Positions 35,040-44,666 are shown, numbered from the stretch's first letter. The stretch is DNA of 64,000 nucleotides from Bradyrhizobium lupini (GCF_040939785.1 NZ_CP162553.1:6281001-6345000); one strand, 5' to 3'. The notes: generated from the sequence alone by a model not told the origin. A program made the numbers and translations.

Positions 35040-36014
35040 TCATTTTCGGAGGCACCGATCGAGCATCGGTGCCGCCGCGCGTAGGAAGGCCTCTGACCAG
35101 CGCTCCGCGCTCTCGGCATTCAAATGACTTTCATCCAGCGTTGCGAGAGCGTCGAGATGAGGCACGATCACCGGGAGTTGGAATCGTTCTCCGAGGCGAT
35201 CGGCAATCGGTTCGTCCGTCAGCACGCTGTTAGGCACGGCGGTGAGGATGATGCATTGGCGGCGAATGCGAAGGGTTCGCAGAAAGCTATCCGCGGCCTT
35301 TTCAAACCCTCGCATTGTCTCTTCATCGGGCGTCGGCGGACGGGTTGCCGGATCGATTGGAATGGACCTGTTTAGTTCGGCAAAGGTGCCTTGCCAGAGC
35401 CAGTCACCGGTCTCGCGCCGGCGCCACAAGGTCTGGAGCTTTTGACTGCATGCGAAGGGAAAGGTTTCGCAAATCGGTCTTACGATGCGCGTGAAGGCGG
35501 CCTTGAGCAGGTAACCGTAGAGCGTTCTCCAGTAGAGCGAGTTTTGCTTCGCGATGAACATGGCAGCAGGCGTTGACAGCAATTGCTCGCTGAAGAAAGT
35601 GCCGTCTGCATTGATGACAATGACGTCGGGATTGAGATCGTATTGATCAATCAAGCGCCCAATGAACACCATGTTCTCGAAATAGGTGAAACCCGCGAGA
35701 TAATACGGCATATTCTTCTCTTGAAAATAGTGCCGAGTTGCCTCGGTTGAGAAACCGAATTGCAGGCGGCTATTGCCGAGAAAGAGGATGCGCGCCGAGC
35801 GTAGGGCCTTCGTCGCCTCCGGCTCGAGATTCCAGTAGAAAGCGCCGTGTTCGTAATCACCGTAATCGTCGCTGTTGCAATAAGTGAGGAAGGCGGTCGG
35901 GTCGGCGTTGGTCCGGCACGCCAGCGCCTTGGGCAGCCAGTAGACGAGCGGGAAAATCGCGGTGGACATGCCTGCCGCCACGACAAAGACGATGATGAGA
36001 CCGAGATTGCGCAT
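35040..36014 (-). CDS. SGNH-hydrolase-like partner of the MBOAT O-acetyltransferase
   Basis: From ATG 36014 (MRNLGLIIVFVVAAGMS) this is a 324-residue protein with one N-terminal membrane anchor or signal helix and an exported domain. FLGNSRLQFGFS looks like SGNH block I (nucleophile Ser in G-N-S), and LDESHLNAESAERW gives the D-x-x-H of block V. AlgX/AlgJ/DltD-type proteins with this plan receive acyl groups from an MBOAT and pass them to polysaccharide in the periplasm. It starts 7 bp after the MBOAT gene. Frame extension to 36095 would overlap that gene and is not needed. Assignment is good for fold, inferred for reaction. Confidence 0.75.
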   Translation of the reverse strand: MRNLGLIIVFVVAAGMSTAIFPLVYWLPKALACRTNADPTAFLTYCNSDDYGDYEHGAFYWNLEPEATKALRSARILFLGNSRLQFGFSTEATRHYFQEKNMPYYLAGFTYFENMVFIGRLIDQYDLNPDVIVINADGTFFSEQLLSTPAAMFIAKQNSLYWRTLYGYLLKAAFTRIVRPICETFPFACSQKLQTLWRRRETGDWLWQGTFAELNRSIPIDPATRPPTPDEETMRGFEKAADSFLRTLRIRRQCIILTAVPNSVLTDEPIADRLGERFQLPVIVPHLDALATLDESHLNAESAERWSEAFLRAAAPMLDRCLRK

Positions 36015-36021
36015 CACGGCG

Positions 36022-37431
36022 TCAGAAACGGAAATACAGAAATGCCGTCGGCTGCCCGCCGAGAATGGCGGCCAGGCTCGCGCCGAAGGCGACACCGCCG
36101 AGTGCAGCCCATCCGAGCGACGGCCTCGAGATCTCTCCTATGTCGGGAACGAGATCTCCCCTTCGGGTGAAGATTTCGCTGGTGTTGGGAGCCATAAGCG
36201 CGATCACCGCAAGCGCAGCAATCCAAGTCCAACCGAGCATGCTGGTTGCCGTACCGCCACCGTTGAAGCCTAGCATGGATGTCCAGAGTTCGGCTGCAGA
36301 AGCGAGGGTCGTGGCGCGGAACGGTACCCACGCGAAAATGACGAAGATCAGCACGAGCGTCCACGAGATGAGTGCGGGAACCCGCAAGCCCGTCGAGCGC
36401 CAAGCGTGGTTGAACAGCAGGCCGAGGCCGTGCAGCGTACCCCAGACGACGAAGGTCCAGGCGGCGCCGTGCCAGAGGCCGCCGAGCAGCATTGTGACAA
36501 ACAGGTTGAGATAGCGTCGAAGCGGGCCGTGTCGATTGCCGCCCAACGATATGTAAAGGTAGTCGCGCAGGAAGCGCGAAAGGGTCATGTGCCAGCGGCG
36601 CCAGAAGTCGATCAGCGAAGTCGCTTTGTAGGGACTGTTGAAATTGGCGGGGAACACAATCCCAAACATCAGCGCGAGTCCGATTGCCATGTCGGAGTAG
36701 CCCGAAAAGTCGAAATAGAGCTGGAGCGTGTAGGCCAGCGCCGCCTGCCACGCCAGGCCGAAGCCGGGGATCTGCCCGTGATCGGCGGCGCCGAAGACCG
36801 CGCTTGCGAAAGGCTCGATGCCGTCGGCGAGAACGACCTTTTTGAACAGCCCGGCCGCGAACCAGCAGAGGCCGGTCACGAGTGCGGCTGTGTTGAGCGT
36901 GTAGGTTTCTGGCCGCGCAAACTGAGGCATCATTTCTTTGTGGTGCAGGATCGGGCCGGCGATCAAATGGGGAAAATACGATACGAACAATCCGTAATGA
37001 ACAGGATTATACTCGCTTGCCTCGTCGCGATAGCAATCCACGAGAAACGCGATCTGCGTGAAAGTGAAGAACGAGATGCCGATCGGTAACGCCACATGCA
37101 GCGCAGGCGCGCCAAGGGAAGCGAGGTTCTCGGCGAGGAAGTTGGCGTATTTGAAGTAGGCCAGCAGGCCGAGATCGATGGCAATCCCGGCGCCCAGAAC
37201 CGCTTTGCTATGGGTTGAAGAAATCGCGCGGCCCATCAGGTAGTTGAAGACGATTGAGGCGGAGATTAGCGGTATCAGGAATTTCGGATCGTCCCAGCCA
37301 TAAAAGACGAGCGAGACCGTGAATAACCAGGTTGACGCCATGGTGCGCAGTCCAATTCTCCCGAGTACGAAGAAGACTAAGAAGACGATTGGGAAGAAGA
37401 CAAAAAGAAACTTCGTTGAGTTGAACAGCAT
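36022..37431 (-). CDS. MBOAT-family O-acyltransferase, AlgI-like
   Basis: This 469-residue polytopic membrane protein starts MLFNSTKFLFVFFPIVFLVF and holds the MBOAT signatures PIGISFFTFTQIAFLVD, LYFDFSGYSDMAIGLALMFG, FWRRWHMTLSRFLRDYLYI and GGLWHGAAW with the catalytic His (about 321). Length and helices match alginate O-acetyltransferase AlgI. It would carry acetyl groups across the membrane for transfer to a polysaccharide by the SGNH-like partner encoded 7 bp downstream. No alginate genes are near, so the surface glycan of the adjoining locus is the probable acceptor. Confidence 0.92.
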   Translation of the reverse strand: MLFNSTKFLFVFFPIVFLVFFVLGRIGLRTMASTWLFTVSLVFYGWDDPKFLIPLISASIVFNYLMGRAISSTHSKAVLGAGIAIDLGLLAYFKYANFLAENLASLGAPALHVALPIGISFFTFTQIAFLVDCYRDEASEYNPVHYGLFVSYFPHLIAGPILHHKEMMPQFARPETYTLNTAALVTGLCWFAAGLFKKVVLADGIEPFASAVFGAADHGQIPGFGLAWQAALAYTLQLYFDFSGYSDMAIGLALMFGIVFPANFNSPYKATSLIDFWRRWHMTLSRFLRDYLYISLGGNRHGPLRRYLNLFVTMLLGGLWHGAAWTFVVWGTLHGLGLLFNHAWRSTGLRVPALISWTLVLIFVIFAWVPFRATTLASAAELWTSMLGFNGGGTATSMLGWTWIAALAVIALMAPNTSEIFTRRGDLVPDIGEISRPSLGWAALGGVAFGASLAAILGGQPTAFLYFRF

Positions 37432-38931
37432 CGCCCTTCGCTCGTTTCGCGCTGCAAAGTACGGGACGCGCGAAGGAAGATCAACTGAGCGACGCCGGGG
37501 AGGTGAGAGGTCGCTGAACGATGCCGCGCGGTCGCCGGGAAGGCCCCAATGGGCACCGAGGCCTTTTGCAGGGCGGCAGTTCTATTTGCGCAGCACGGGC
37601 GTGCGCGTGAGCGCCGGTCTGCGCGATGCGGAGACCGCCCTTTCTCATCGATCCGCCAGCGGCCCTTGCCTCGTTAACATCCACCCGTCGGATCACTCGC
37701 CCTTCCCCCGAGAAAATGGTACGAACTGGGAAGTCGCGCTTCTAGATCTGCCTCGAGCTAGGTGTCGCCAGGATCGCGTGCGGGCTCTTAGGTTAGTTGT
37801 GATCTGGCGGTGATTGAGGGCGCGGAACGAAAGCAAATAGGATATTTCTCGAGCTTGGAACGGTATGAGAAGGCTGCCCTCTCGCGGCAACGGCGAGGGC
37901 TCAAACACCTGAAGCGAAATCCCGGATGAGAACCCATAAGCCTGGGTAGGATCATCGAAGAATAGGGGATCGGGAGGTGGGTCGCACCGGGCCTAGTGGC
38001 GGAGAGTGGTGGACCGACCATGCTTCTCCACATCGGTTCATGCGACATGAACCGTCATCACGGTACCGGAGCTTAATGCAAAGGAATCCGCTAAAGCCCG
38101 CTGCAATGTGTATTTGCGCCACTTCGGCGAGCTTATAAGATGCGCCGCTCTTCTGATTGGGAGAGTCGACCCGACTGCTTCGGCTAGTGCCGAGAAACCG
38201 TAGCCGGCCATTGAAGGTCACCATACAGACTGCGGCAGTGATCGAAGCACTGTCCTGATCTCGTTCAGAATGGGTACCTCAGCCGCGTAATCAGAACCGA
38301 ATTCCTCCAGGCAGCTTCGGGAACATTCCATCGATAACGTATCCGATATCGAAGCTCCGCCTGCGTGAAACCGGCGGCCAAGCTCCTGTTCTACGAAACC
38401 ATTGCCCGCCAGGAAAACAGCGTGAGACAGACTGTTCGGCAGTAGCGCCATCGAACCCAGGGCGATCACACTAAGAGTTGATCGGGTGGCGCGTTGTGGG
38501 CCGCTTTAGCGCCGACGCACCGCCCGCACGTCGATATACCTGCCCACTGCGAACGGATGGCCCAGAGCCAAAACGCCTGCGCCGCCGGTATTCAATGTCT
38601 GCCAGCATCGGCGCCATATTGTTGTGCAGGCGCCGGAGCGCACATTAATAGTAACGAATTGAAGCGGCGAGGCCCCGCGAGTATGAATTGGCGAGCTTCA
38701 ATTTCGTAGCCTCTGATATTGCCCCGACGCGCCTACCCAATTCGGCTCTTTGTCTTTATTCCATCTGAGAGAGCATACGAACGGCCGCGCTCGGCAAGTG
38801 AATGCTCGATCACTGGCACCCATCGCACCAGAATGAAGCCTGACACCTCGCGCACTTTCGGTATTTCAAAGCGTGATCAGCCGTTGTACAGGTTGGGTCG
38901 GGATAAACTCCTAGAGAGTTGGTTTGGTGAA
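37432..38931. other. 1.5-kb stretch without a recognisable gene
   Basis: Only short frames on both strands occur here, none with a family signature, a good ribosome site or sustained codon bias. A minus-strand frame at 38218-38469 (83 codons) looks somewhat protein-like but has no motif I can name. No tRNA, IS end or convincing terminator was recognised. The composition is lower in GC than the core genes, in keeping with accessory DNA at the island edge. Confidence 0.45.
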
Positions 38932-39333
38932 GTGAAGCGTTACACGCCTCTTTTCTGTTTGCTTTTGTCAAGCTGTTCTTCAATTTGGGTAGAAGCCTCC
39001 GCGCCACCCCCCGCTATTCAGCCATTTCAGCCGCCACGCCAAGAGGCCCTCCAAAATGGTGTCGGCAAGTCGGTTAAGGAGCAACATTTAGCGCAACCGG
39101 TTGAAATATCCGCGCCACGACAGTCAGACCACGGGCCAGGCCGATACTATGTTTGTTTACGGGAGATAAGCCCGTTGGTCGACAAGCCACACCTCACACA
39201 TTCGGTGTTCTTCGATGACGATGCTTACAAAGGATCTCGACAGTCGGTGATCTTGGAGGACTGTGAGCACCAGCAGTATTTTCGGCTAGACATCGCAACA
39301 GCCGAAACCGCAAAAGCCCATCCGAGGCCATGA
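38932..39333 (+). CDS. Small lipoprotein, unknown function
   Basis: A GTG start at 38932 gives 133 residues beginning KRYTPLFCLLLSSCSSIW after the initiator: positive charge, short hydrophobic stretch and a lipobox LLSSC with Cys near residue 15. The mature part has a proline/glutamine-rich linker and a compact C-terminal domain with GRYYVCLREISP and YFRLD, including two further cysteines. It should be lipid-anchored in the envelope. The open frame extends far upstream, but only this start produces a signal peptide. Its stop overlaps the start of the next small gene (ATGA at 39330-39333). I do not recognise the family. Confidence 0.6.
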   Translation: MKRYTPLFCLLLSSCSSIWVEASAPPPAIQPFQPPRQEALQNGVGKSVKEQHLAQPVEISAPRQSDHGPGRYYVCLREISPLVDKPHLTHSVFFDDDAYKGSRQSVILEDCEHQQYFRLDIATAETAKAHPRP

Positions 39334-39476
39334 CAGACCAAATCGTCGAACTCTTCCAAACTTGGCGGCACCTCTCGCTGGCCTCAGGAATTGCCCTTGC
39401 GTTGTTCTTCTTGGCAGCATTGGTGGTTTTCCCCCGCACCGTCCTCATTGTGGGAGCCGGTGCGTCATTGGAATAG
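39330..39476 (+). CDS. 48-residue single-helix membrane protein
   Basis: ATG 39330 overlaps the lipoprotein stop as ATGA. The product begins MTDQIVELFQTWRHLSL and has one strong hydrophobic helix (SGIALALFFLAALVVF, about residues 19-34), then PRTVLIVGAGASLE. The overlap and clean helix argue for a real small membrane protein made together with the lipoprotein. Its 3' end overlaps the antisense recombinase fragment. Function unknown. Confidence 0.5.
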   Translation: MTDQIVELFQTWRHLSLASGIALALFFLAALVVFPRTVLIVGAGASLE

Positions 39477-39714
39477 TAGCGGCGCCGATCATCCTCGTCG
39501 CCCGCGCGGCCGGTAGGCCGCTCCTGCTCTTGTCTGCGTAGGTGCGAACGATGATCAGACTGTGCTGCGCGGCATAGACGGCGATAGCAGCCGCCTGGTT
39601 TTGGGTCGAGTATCGCTGATGGTCCGTTGACATGCGCACATACTGGGCCGCGCGCCCGGTTTTCGTCGGCGCTAAAACATCGGCCCGACGCCGAAGGATC
39701 AGTGCGTTGGCCAT
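39445..39714 (-). pseudogene. Truncated serine recombinase (resolvase) N-terminus
   Basis: From ATG 39714 the 89-residue frame contains RAAQYVRMSTDHQRYSTQNQ, the catalytic-serine region of the resolvase/invertase family (Ser in RMST), then AIAVYAAQHSLIIVRTYADK and SRSGL. Homology stops about 70 residues into the domain; the rest of the catalytic core, the long helix and the DNA-binding part of large serine recombinases are missing. It is a remnant of an integrase or transposon resolvase and marks past mobile-element activity in this island. Confidence 0.8.
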
Positions 39715-39752
39715 GCTTCTGCCTCCGCCAGGTTGCGTGAGGGCCGATAGTA

Positions 39753-39974
39753 TCACCAACCAGACCAGGAAGAGAGATGCTTGCCGACCCAGTTCAGCAC
39801 AACCGAGCAGATGACGGATGCCAAGCCGGCCCAAAGCCAGGATCGCTGCCGTGCCGCGCTTATAGATCTCAGATACAGAAATGCGCCGAGAAGAACGCCG
39901 TAATTCCGTTTGAAGTCGCCATTGAGCTGGGCGATCTTCGACAGCTCGCTAGATGCTTGGCCTTCCTCCGCCAT
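39753..39974 (-). CDS. Small hypothetical membrane protein
   Basis: This 73-residue frame starts MAEEGQASSELSKIAQLNG, has a charged N-terminal half and one hydrophobic segment (SWLWAGLASVICSVVLNWVG, about residues 44-63). The pattern is like small phage-associated or holin-like membrane proteins, but no family can be named. It lies 38 bp upstream of the recombinase fragment, on the same strand. Moderate doubt remains whether it is expressed. Confidence 0.4.
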   Translation of the reverse strand: MAEEGQASSELSKIAQLNGDFKRNYGVLLGAFLYLRSISAARQRSWLWAGLASVICSVVLNWVGKHLSSWSGW

Positions 39975-40475
39975 TCGGCTGCTCCTTCAATTTCGTAGGA
40001 CCAGCGCTCTATAAGCAGCTGTTTTGCCCGACGGCGCAAGTGATTATTTCGGTAAATCGAAATTATCTCAAGTCGAGAGCTCACAAACCGGACTCCGCTT
40101 ATGGAAATGAACATCTCAGTGGGTGTAGAAGCCGTCAGCATGATCTGGCGCGTAGAAGTGTTGCCAGGATTGGGTTTATCGCCGCGGCGCTAGCCTCCAA
40201 GACCTCAATCCGACGAATTGCACGGGTTACCGGCTAGCGCCCAAGCAAACGGCTCCGCCGCTCCCGGATTCCCTTGGTCTTCAGGTGCGAGATTCGCAAT
40301 CGACGCCCGCCACATCCGATTAATCCCGGTGGTGGTCGCCTGGCCAGCGCGGATCGCCCGCAAATAAAATCCTTGCCTCTAAAGGGCTGAGCGGCTTCTT
40401 TGCCCGGTAGCGTCCAAGCTGAATAAGCAGCGGTCAGACTGCCTGCCCAAGGTGGTCGTTCGATTCGAGAGAAAG
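39975..40475. other. 500-bp stretch without a recognisable gene
   Basis: Short overlapping frames on both strands, no recognised motif, no RNA gene seen. It separates the recombinase-fragment area from the small secreted-protein gene at 40476. Confidence 0.4.
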
Positions 40476-40808
40476 ATGAAACGAGTGCTCGCTATAGCCG
40501 TGATGCTACTTCTGCCGATAACCTGCCTGAACGCCGGATCAACGATTGTGGGCGCTGGCTCGCAATCTTGTACCGCCTGGCTGAATAGGAAGAAGAACTT
40601 AGTCGTAAAGGCAGCCTTTGAATCCTGGGTCGTGGGCTTCGTCAGCGGTCTAAACGTGAGTGCCGAGAGGGAAATTGTCGGTGGCGGCGATTTCTCCGCG
40701 ATCGTTGCTTGGATGGACCGGCGTTGCAAATCTCAGTCTTCAGATCAGATTGGAGTCGCAGCTCTGGATCTAGCGATGGAATTGGCCGGCAACGCGGCGA
40801 AGCGCTGA
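40476..40808 (+). CDS. Small secreted protein, unknown function
   Basis: From ATG 40476 the product is 110 residues with a clear signal peptide (MKRVLAIAVMLLLPITCLNA). The mature part carries SCTAWLNRKK, a Gly-Phe-x-Ser-Gly-x-Asn stretch (WVVGFVSGLN), and AWMDRRCKS, with two cysteines that could pair. Small exported proteins with this SC...W, GF.SG.N, W.D..C pattern are common in bradyrhizobia without known role. AGAGAAAG lies just before the ATG. The gene stands alone. Confidence 0.65.
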   Translation: MKRVLAIAVMLLLPITCLNAGSTIVGAGSQSCTAWLNRKKNLVVKAAFESWVVGFVSGLNVSAEREIVGGGDFSAIVAWMDRRCKSQSSDQIGVAALDLAMELAGNAAKR

Positions 40809-40932
40809 TCTGGTAAACCCGCGAGTTGACCGCGAGCCCTCCTAAGAGGCGACCAGGCATCCTGGCGCTAAGTGTGGAGTCCGCGCAGTTCATGATAGGA
40901 TTTCGGAGCCGGCCTGAATCGCGGAGACACAT

Positions 40933-41169
40933 GTGCGGATCAAGCTACCCGAGACAGACCTCAAGTTAGTGCAAGGCCTTGGCAGCATTGAGCTCAGAGA
41001 CGAAGGCGGCGGACACGTCGGCCAATACTTTTCCGGAAAGGGTCAGGGCCGGACGGTCTTCCTATTCGGGAGGTACAAAGGCACGTTCAAGACCCACGCG
41101 GAGTGTCAAGCTTTCATCGATGGCGTGACCGCTGTCATCGAGGACAACCGCGGGTCCCGCGGCGACTAG
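40933..41169 (+). CDS. Small hypothetical protein
   Basis: A GTG start at 40933 yields 78 residues: RIKLPETDLKLVQGLGSIEL and later GQYFSGKGQGRTVFLFGRY, ending in a polar helix. Composition is that of a small soluble domain and the frame has normal codon bias. I do not recognise a family. No neighbour is close enough to suggest an operon. Confidence 0.45.
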   Translation: MRIKLPETDLKLVQGLGSIELRDEGGGHVGQYFSGKGQGRTVFLFGRYKGTFKTHAECQAFIDGVTAVIEDNRGSRGD

Positions 41170-41272
41170 TTGAACTGAGTTGAGCGATCGGAAGCTTGCC
41201 GGGCCAAAGCGGACGTCGCGCTGCCTACTCTCAAAGGCGAGTCAAGGTTTACGCAACGTCAGCTCGGTCTCC

Positions 41273-41851
41273 TCAGACGCGCGGTCGGCGCATCGGTCCA
41301 CTGAGGAAACGATGATTCCTGATCTCGCGAAGGAGCAGCATGCGCTTGGTTTGTGCTGCGTTGAGCAGCCCCTCGAACAAGACCAGGACCTCGCGGGCCT
41401 GCACGTAGACTTCGGTGGTGATGGCGCGTTGGTCGAAGCCATAGGTCGCAAGCCGCGCGTCGATCTCGGTGGCAGCGACGGGATCAAGTCGCCAGCTCAA
41501 TGCGTTCTGCCGGGTGTAGGTCTCGGCCTCCGCTTCGAACTCGGAATCGATTCCGACCATGTCGATGCGCCGCAGCGCCGCCTCAACCGCCTTTTGGCGA
41601 TAGGTCTCGAGCAATTTATGCCGCAACATGCGGTAGCGCTGGATATCCCAGGACAGTTCGGCGACGTCAATGGCGAGCAGCCATTCGATGGCGGACCGCG
41701 GCGCGAGGTCGGCAAAGATCGCCTGCTGGAGCGCCTGGTAGTGTTCGAGCTGTTCGCCCGGCAGCAGCAGTGGCGGGGGCGCCAAGGACTCAAACTCGAC
41801 CGGCAGCGTCGTGACGGTGAGCTCGCGCGCGGTTTGGAACAGACCGTTCAT
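41273..41851 (-). CDS. Conserved rhizobial hypothetical protein linked to the ERF gene
   Basis: The start is ATG 41851, overlapping the stop of the ERF gene (ATGA), giving 192 residues. The product has [20 protein letters not shown] and [19 protein letters not shown], a pattern I know from small rhizobial proteins often near recombination or phage-type genes (a loading sentence LPGE...Y..L, then EWL...D...L.WE). Its role is unknown. A frame extension to 41986 is arginine-rich antisense-like sequence and is excluded. Confidence 0.6.
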   Translation of the reverse strand: MNGLFQTARELTVTTLPVEFESLAPPPLLLPGEQLEHYQALQQAIFADLAPRSAIEWLLAIDVAELSWDIQRYRMLRHKLLETYRQKAVEAALRRIDMVGIDSEFEAEAETYTRQNALSWRLDPVAATEIDARLATYGFDQRAITTEVYVQAREVLVLFEGLLNAAQTKRMLLLREIRNHRFLSGPMRRPRV

Positions 41852-42990
41852 CCGGCGGCCTCCGAATCCACGTTTGCCGCAAGCGACGCGGCGCCGACGG
41901 CGACGTTGGCGGGATCGTGGACGGGGCTTGCCGCCCACAACTCCTGCGCCACCGGCAGCGGCGCGATCTGCAGGTTCGCCCACCACGCCCGTTCATTGCC
42001 GTGCTGATGCAGCTCCTGGTGATGCGCGCGGCACAGGGGGACAGCGAACTCATCGCTGACCTTGCGGCCGAGCGCCCGAGCTTGAGCGAATTTCAGATGA
42101 TGGGCATCGCAAGGGGTTTGCCGGCACACCAGGCAGGGCTGCCCCCTAACAAACAACAGGTGCGTCTTGCTGCGTTTGCGGGACGGCTCCTTGGGATGGG
42201 CGAGCCCGGCCTCGGGTAGCGCTGGCTGCAGCGCGGTCTCGGCGTCAGCAGCAGGCGCTGCTGGCAGGCTTGGCGTGCCATTCAGGTCGGCCGTCTGCTC
42301 GGCCTGAGCACGGCCAGCGTCCTCAAGCTTGGCCTGATAAGCTGCCTCGACGTCCCGGGCATCCGGCTCCTGCAGGCTGTTCTTGAGCGGGAGGCTCGCC
42401 ATGGCCCAGCTGAGCAGATCGGTGCTGGCGGGCAGCGCTTCGAGCTGGCGCAATAGCTGCTCCCGGAGTGCGGCGGACTCGCCCGGCCGCAGCACCGGGG
42501 CACGGTTGAGAGCGCCCTTGCCGGGCGAGGCTTTGAGGTTAGCTGGTGCGGGGGGACCAGCGGCCGCATCCGGGGCGTCAAGATCATCCTCGCCGGCAAT
42601 CCCGACCAGCGCGAACAGGGCATAGCGTCGGGCGTAGGTGAGCGCCGCGCCCATGCGGTGCGGCGCCTCGATGTCCCGTGCGGCGCAGACCGGCCACTCC
42701 GAGGAGATCCACTCGCCGGAGGAATGGGCGAGCAGGGTGGTGAGGTGAATGTGGCCGGTGCTGGCCTCGACCCGGGTGCTCTGGATGGCGGCGATCTCCT
42801 GCTGGCTCAAGGTCTTGCGCACGATGTCGAGGCCGCTCGCCAGCGAGGCATAACGAAAGGTGCGGTCGTCATCGCGCAGGAACGGCGAGCGGATCTGCGC
42901 GGTCAGGGTCTTTTCCGGGTTGGTCAGTTCGGCTTGGGCGCGGGCCAGCGCCGCCGCGATCGCCCCGATGTGCTCACTGGCCTGGTGCAT
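41848..42990 (-). CDS. ERF single-strand annealing protein with C-terminal HNH-like domain
   Basis: From ATG 42990 ([19 protein letters not shown]) this is 380 residues. The first about 190 are ERF family: [19 protein letters not shown], a loop for DNA pairing, and the signature [21 protein letters not shown] linker rich in Ala and Pro follows. The last about 90 residues contain [35 protein letters not shown] and NERAWW, a zinc-bound HNH-like fold (DUF968 type). ERF proteins anneal single-stranded DNA in phage recombination; the added nuclease-like part is less usual. Start overlaps the exonuclease reading frame by 17 bp, forming a recombination pair. Confidence 0.83.
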   Translation of the reverse strand: MHQASEHIGAIAAALARAQAELTNPEKTLTAQIRSPFLRDDDRTFRYASLASGLDIVRKTLSQQEIAAIQSTRVEASTGHIHLTTLLAHSSGEWISSEWPVCAARDIEAPHRMGAALTYARRYALFALVGIAGEDDLDAPDAAAGPPAPANLKASPGKGALNRAPVLRPGESAALREQLLRQLEALPASTDLLSWAMASLPLKNSLQEPDARDVEAAYQAKLEDAGRAQAEQTADLNGTPSLPAAPAADAETALQPALPEAGLAHPKEPSRKRSKTHLLFVRGQPCLVCRQTPCDAHHLKFAQARALGRKVSDEFAVPLCRAHHQELHQHGNERAWWANLQIAPLPVAQELWAASPVHDPANVAVGAASLAANVDSEAAG

Positions 42991-43830
42991 GGACGCGCTC
43001 CATCTCAACCGGATCAAAGCTGATCGCGCCGGCCTTGGAGCGCTTGGCACGAAGACCGTGGCCGAACGCCTCCTTGGCGTCCTCGGGTAGCAGCTTCTTC
43101 AGCTCGGTCTTGGCCAATTCGTGCCATGGGCCTCACGGGTGCGCAGATAGGTCGCCGCGCAGTCGGCCCATAGATTGGAGGCGGTCATGTCGACGACCTT
43201 GACGGCGGCCAATCGCGGCCGTGGCGGCTCGATGTTGAACAGGGCCGGCGGCTCGCCGCTCTGCACGCAGCGCCAGAACTTCTTTTCGGCCGTGAGCAGC
43301 AGGTGCTGGTAGAGCGGGTCGGCATGCACCGTGAGCTCGACCCATTTGCCGCCGCCGGTGATGATCGACAGCACCGCCGAACGGGCGGCGACCACCCACA
43401 TGTTTTGCTGCAGCTGCGCCATATGCTTGTCGGCCGCCGCCTCCTCGGTGAAGGCCCAGGGCAGCATGAACTTGGCCTCGAACACCGCGCCGGTTTCTGC
43501 GACAATGCCATCGAGCGTGGCGGCCATCCAGCTGTGGACCGGATGGCGAATCCGCTTCTGAATATCCGTAATAGTCACGCCCGACGCGCGCTGGTACCAG
43601 CTGCGGTTGAGGTCTTCGGTCACGCTGCCGAGCTGCACGATCAGGTTTTGCCACAGATCTTGCGGGGCCATCTCGCCGCGTTTTTCCCGCCAAAGTCGCG
43701 TGAGGTCGTCCTGATCATGGCCCATGATGATGCGGGCATCCGAGCCGCCGACAAAGGCGCGCCGGTCAATAGGGTCGAACTTGATGATGCGATGTGGCGT
43801 CTCGGCGCCATCGGTTGCAATCGGGATCAC
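42974..43830 (-). pseudogene. YqaJ-type phage exonuclease, frameshifted near its 3' end
   Basis: The start is GTG at 43828-43830, with AAGGAGA a few bases upstream. The main frame gives RAFVGGSDARIIMGHD, WREKRGEM, SVTEDLNRSWYQ, VHSWMAATLDGIV, VFEAKFMLPW and AAADKHMAQLQQNMWVV, the order of catalytic motifs in YqaJ-family exonucleases. After YLRTREAH (near 43130) it stops, but another frame continues [20 protein letters not shown] and [20 protein letters not shown] to 42974, a typical tail for this family. One missing base (or two extra) near 43127-43135 explains this. With the ERF gene it forms an exonuclease/annealing pair. The core domain is intact, so the product could still act. Confidence 0.78.
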
Positions 43831-44075
43831 CGGTCTCTCCTTGGTTTGGCAAACGCGGCTTGCCGCCGCACCACCAAAAGCCCCGCACTGGCGAGGAAGG
43901 AGACCGGGGCCAACGGCGAAGGCCCGGTTGCAATTATTAACGATCCTTTGGCGCGGGAATGCCAGTCCTTTCTGCAGCAATTTTGCTGTTTTTTAGCCCG
44001 AATAATCTTGATGAACCAAGATGTTAGAGCGAGGTTTCCGAGTGCCGCAACCAGCCTCGGACAAGGAGCTCGCAG

Positions 44076-44666
44076 ATGGCGTCAATTCGACAAATCGAAG
44101 CCAATCGCGCCAACGCCAAGCGCAGCACCGGCCCGAACACGACGGCCGGAAAGGCAAGGTCCAGCCAGAATGCGGTGCGCCATGGGCTGGCGCGGAGCGT
44201 TATCAGCGATCCTGCCGAGATCGAGAACTTTGCAGCGGCGATTGCGTTGGGACTCGAGCATCAGGTTACACCGGCTTCGGCGATGGGGCTCGCACGTTCC
44301 AAGCTCGCGCTGCTGCGCATCCGCAGCTTGCGGCAGGACACGTTGGCCGCACTTTTGACCGGCCCAATTCCGGTAGACTTAAAACACCTTAAAGGTCTTG
44401 AGCGCTACGAGCGCGCCGCTTTGGTGCAGCAAAAAGCGGGCGCTTCGACTGCTAAGTCTCGAGCGAGGTTGATGCACGGTCACTTGGCTTCGTTCTGCAG
44501 TTTCGCTCCAAAGCGCCTCGACAGCGCGGCCCCGTTCGGTTCATGTGATTGCGGGTGCCTTGCAGCGATGGGGCCGACATGCACGGTCCGGAGCGACTAT
44601 CCGTCATCGTTGATGGGTTGGCGAGTGGCTGTCAGAACGAGCATGGAAATTGCCGTCGACATCTAA
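44076..44666 (+). CDS. Hypothetical protein with conserved rhizobial N-terminus
   Basis: The first about 120 of 196 residues follow a pattern common in rhizobial genomes: ANRANAKRSTGPNTTAGKAR, NAVRHGLAR, then a helical section and LERYERAALVQQK. Beyond that the sequence (SRARLMHGHLASFC and on) looks like read-through; homologues usually end soon after the YER segment. The 3' part is therefore probably non-native, as after a small deletion or frameshift. Function is unknown; related genes often stand near mobile elements. Confidence 0.5.
   Translation: MASIRQIEANRANAKRSTGPNTTAGKARSSQNAVRHGLARSVISDPAEIENFAAAIALGLEHQVTPASAMGLARSKLALLRIRSLRQDTLAALLTGPIPVDLKHLKGLERYERAALVQQKAGASTAKSRARLMHGHLASFCSFAPKRLDSAAPFGSCDCGCLAAMGPTCTVRSDYPSSLMGWRVAVRTSMEIAVDI

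Noticed and set aside
38218..38469. 83-codon minus-strand frame with somewhat protein-like sequence
   Set aside because: No recognised motif, no clear ribosome site and no conserved neighbour; not enough to call a gene.
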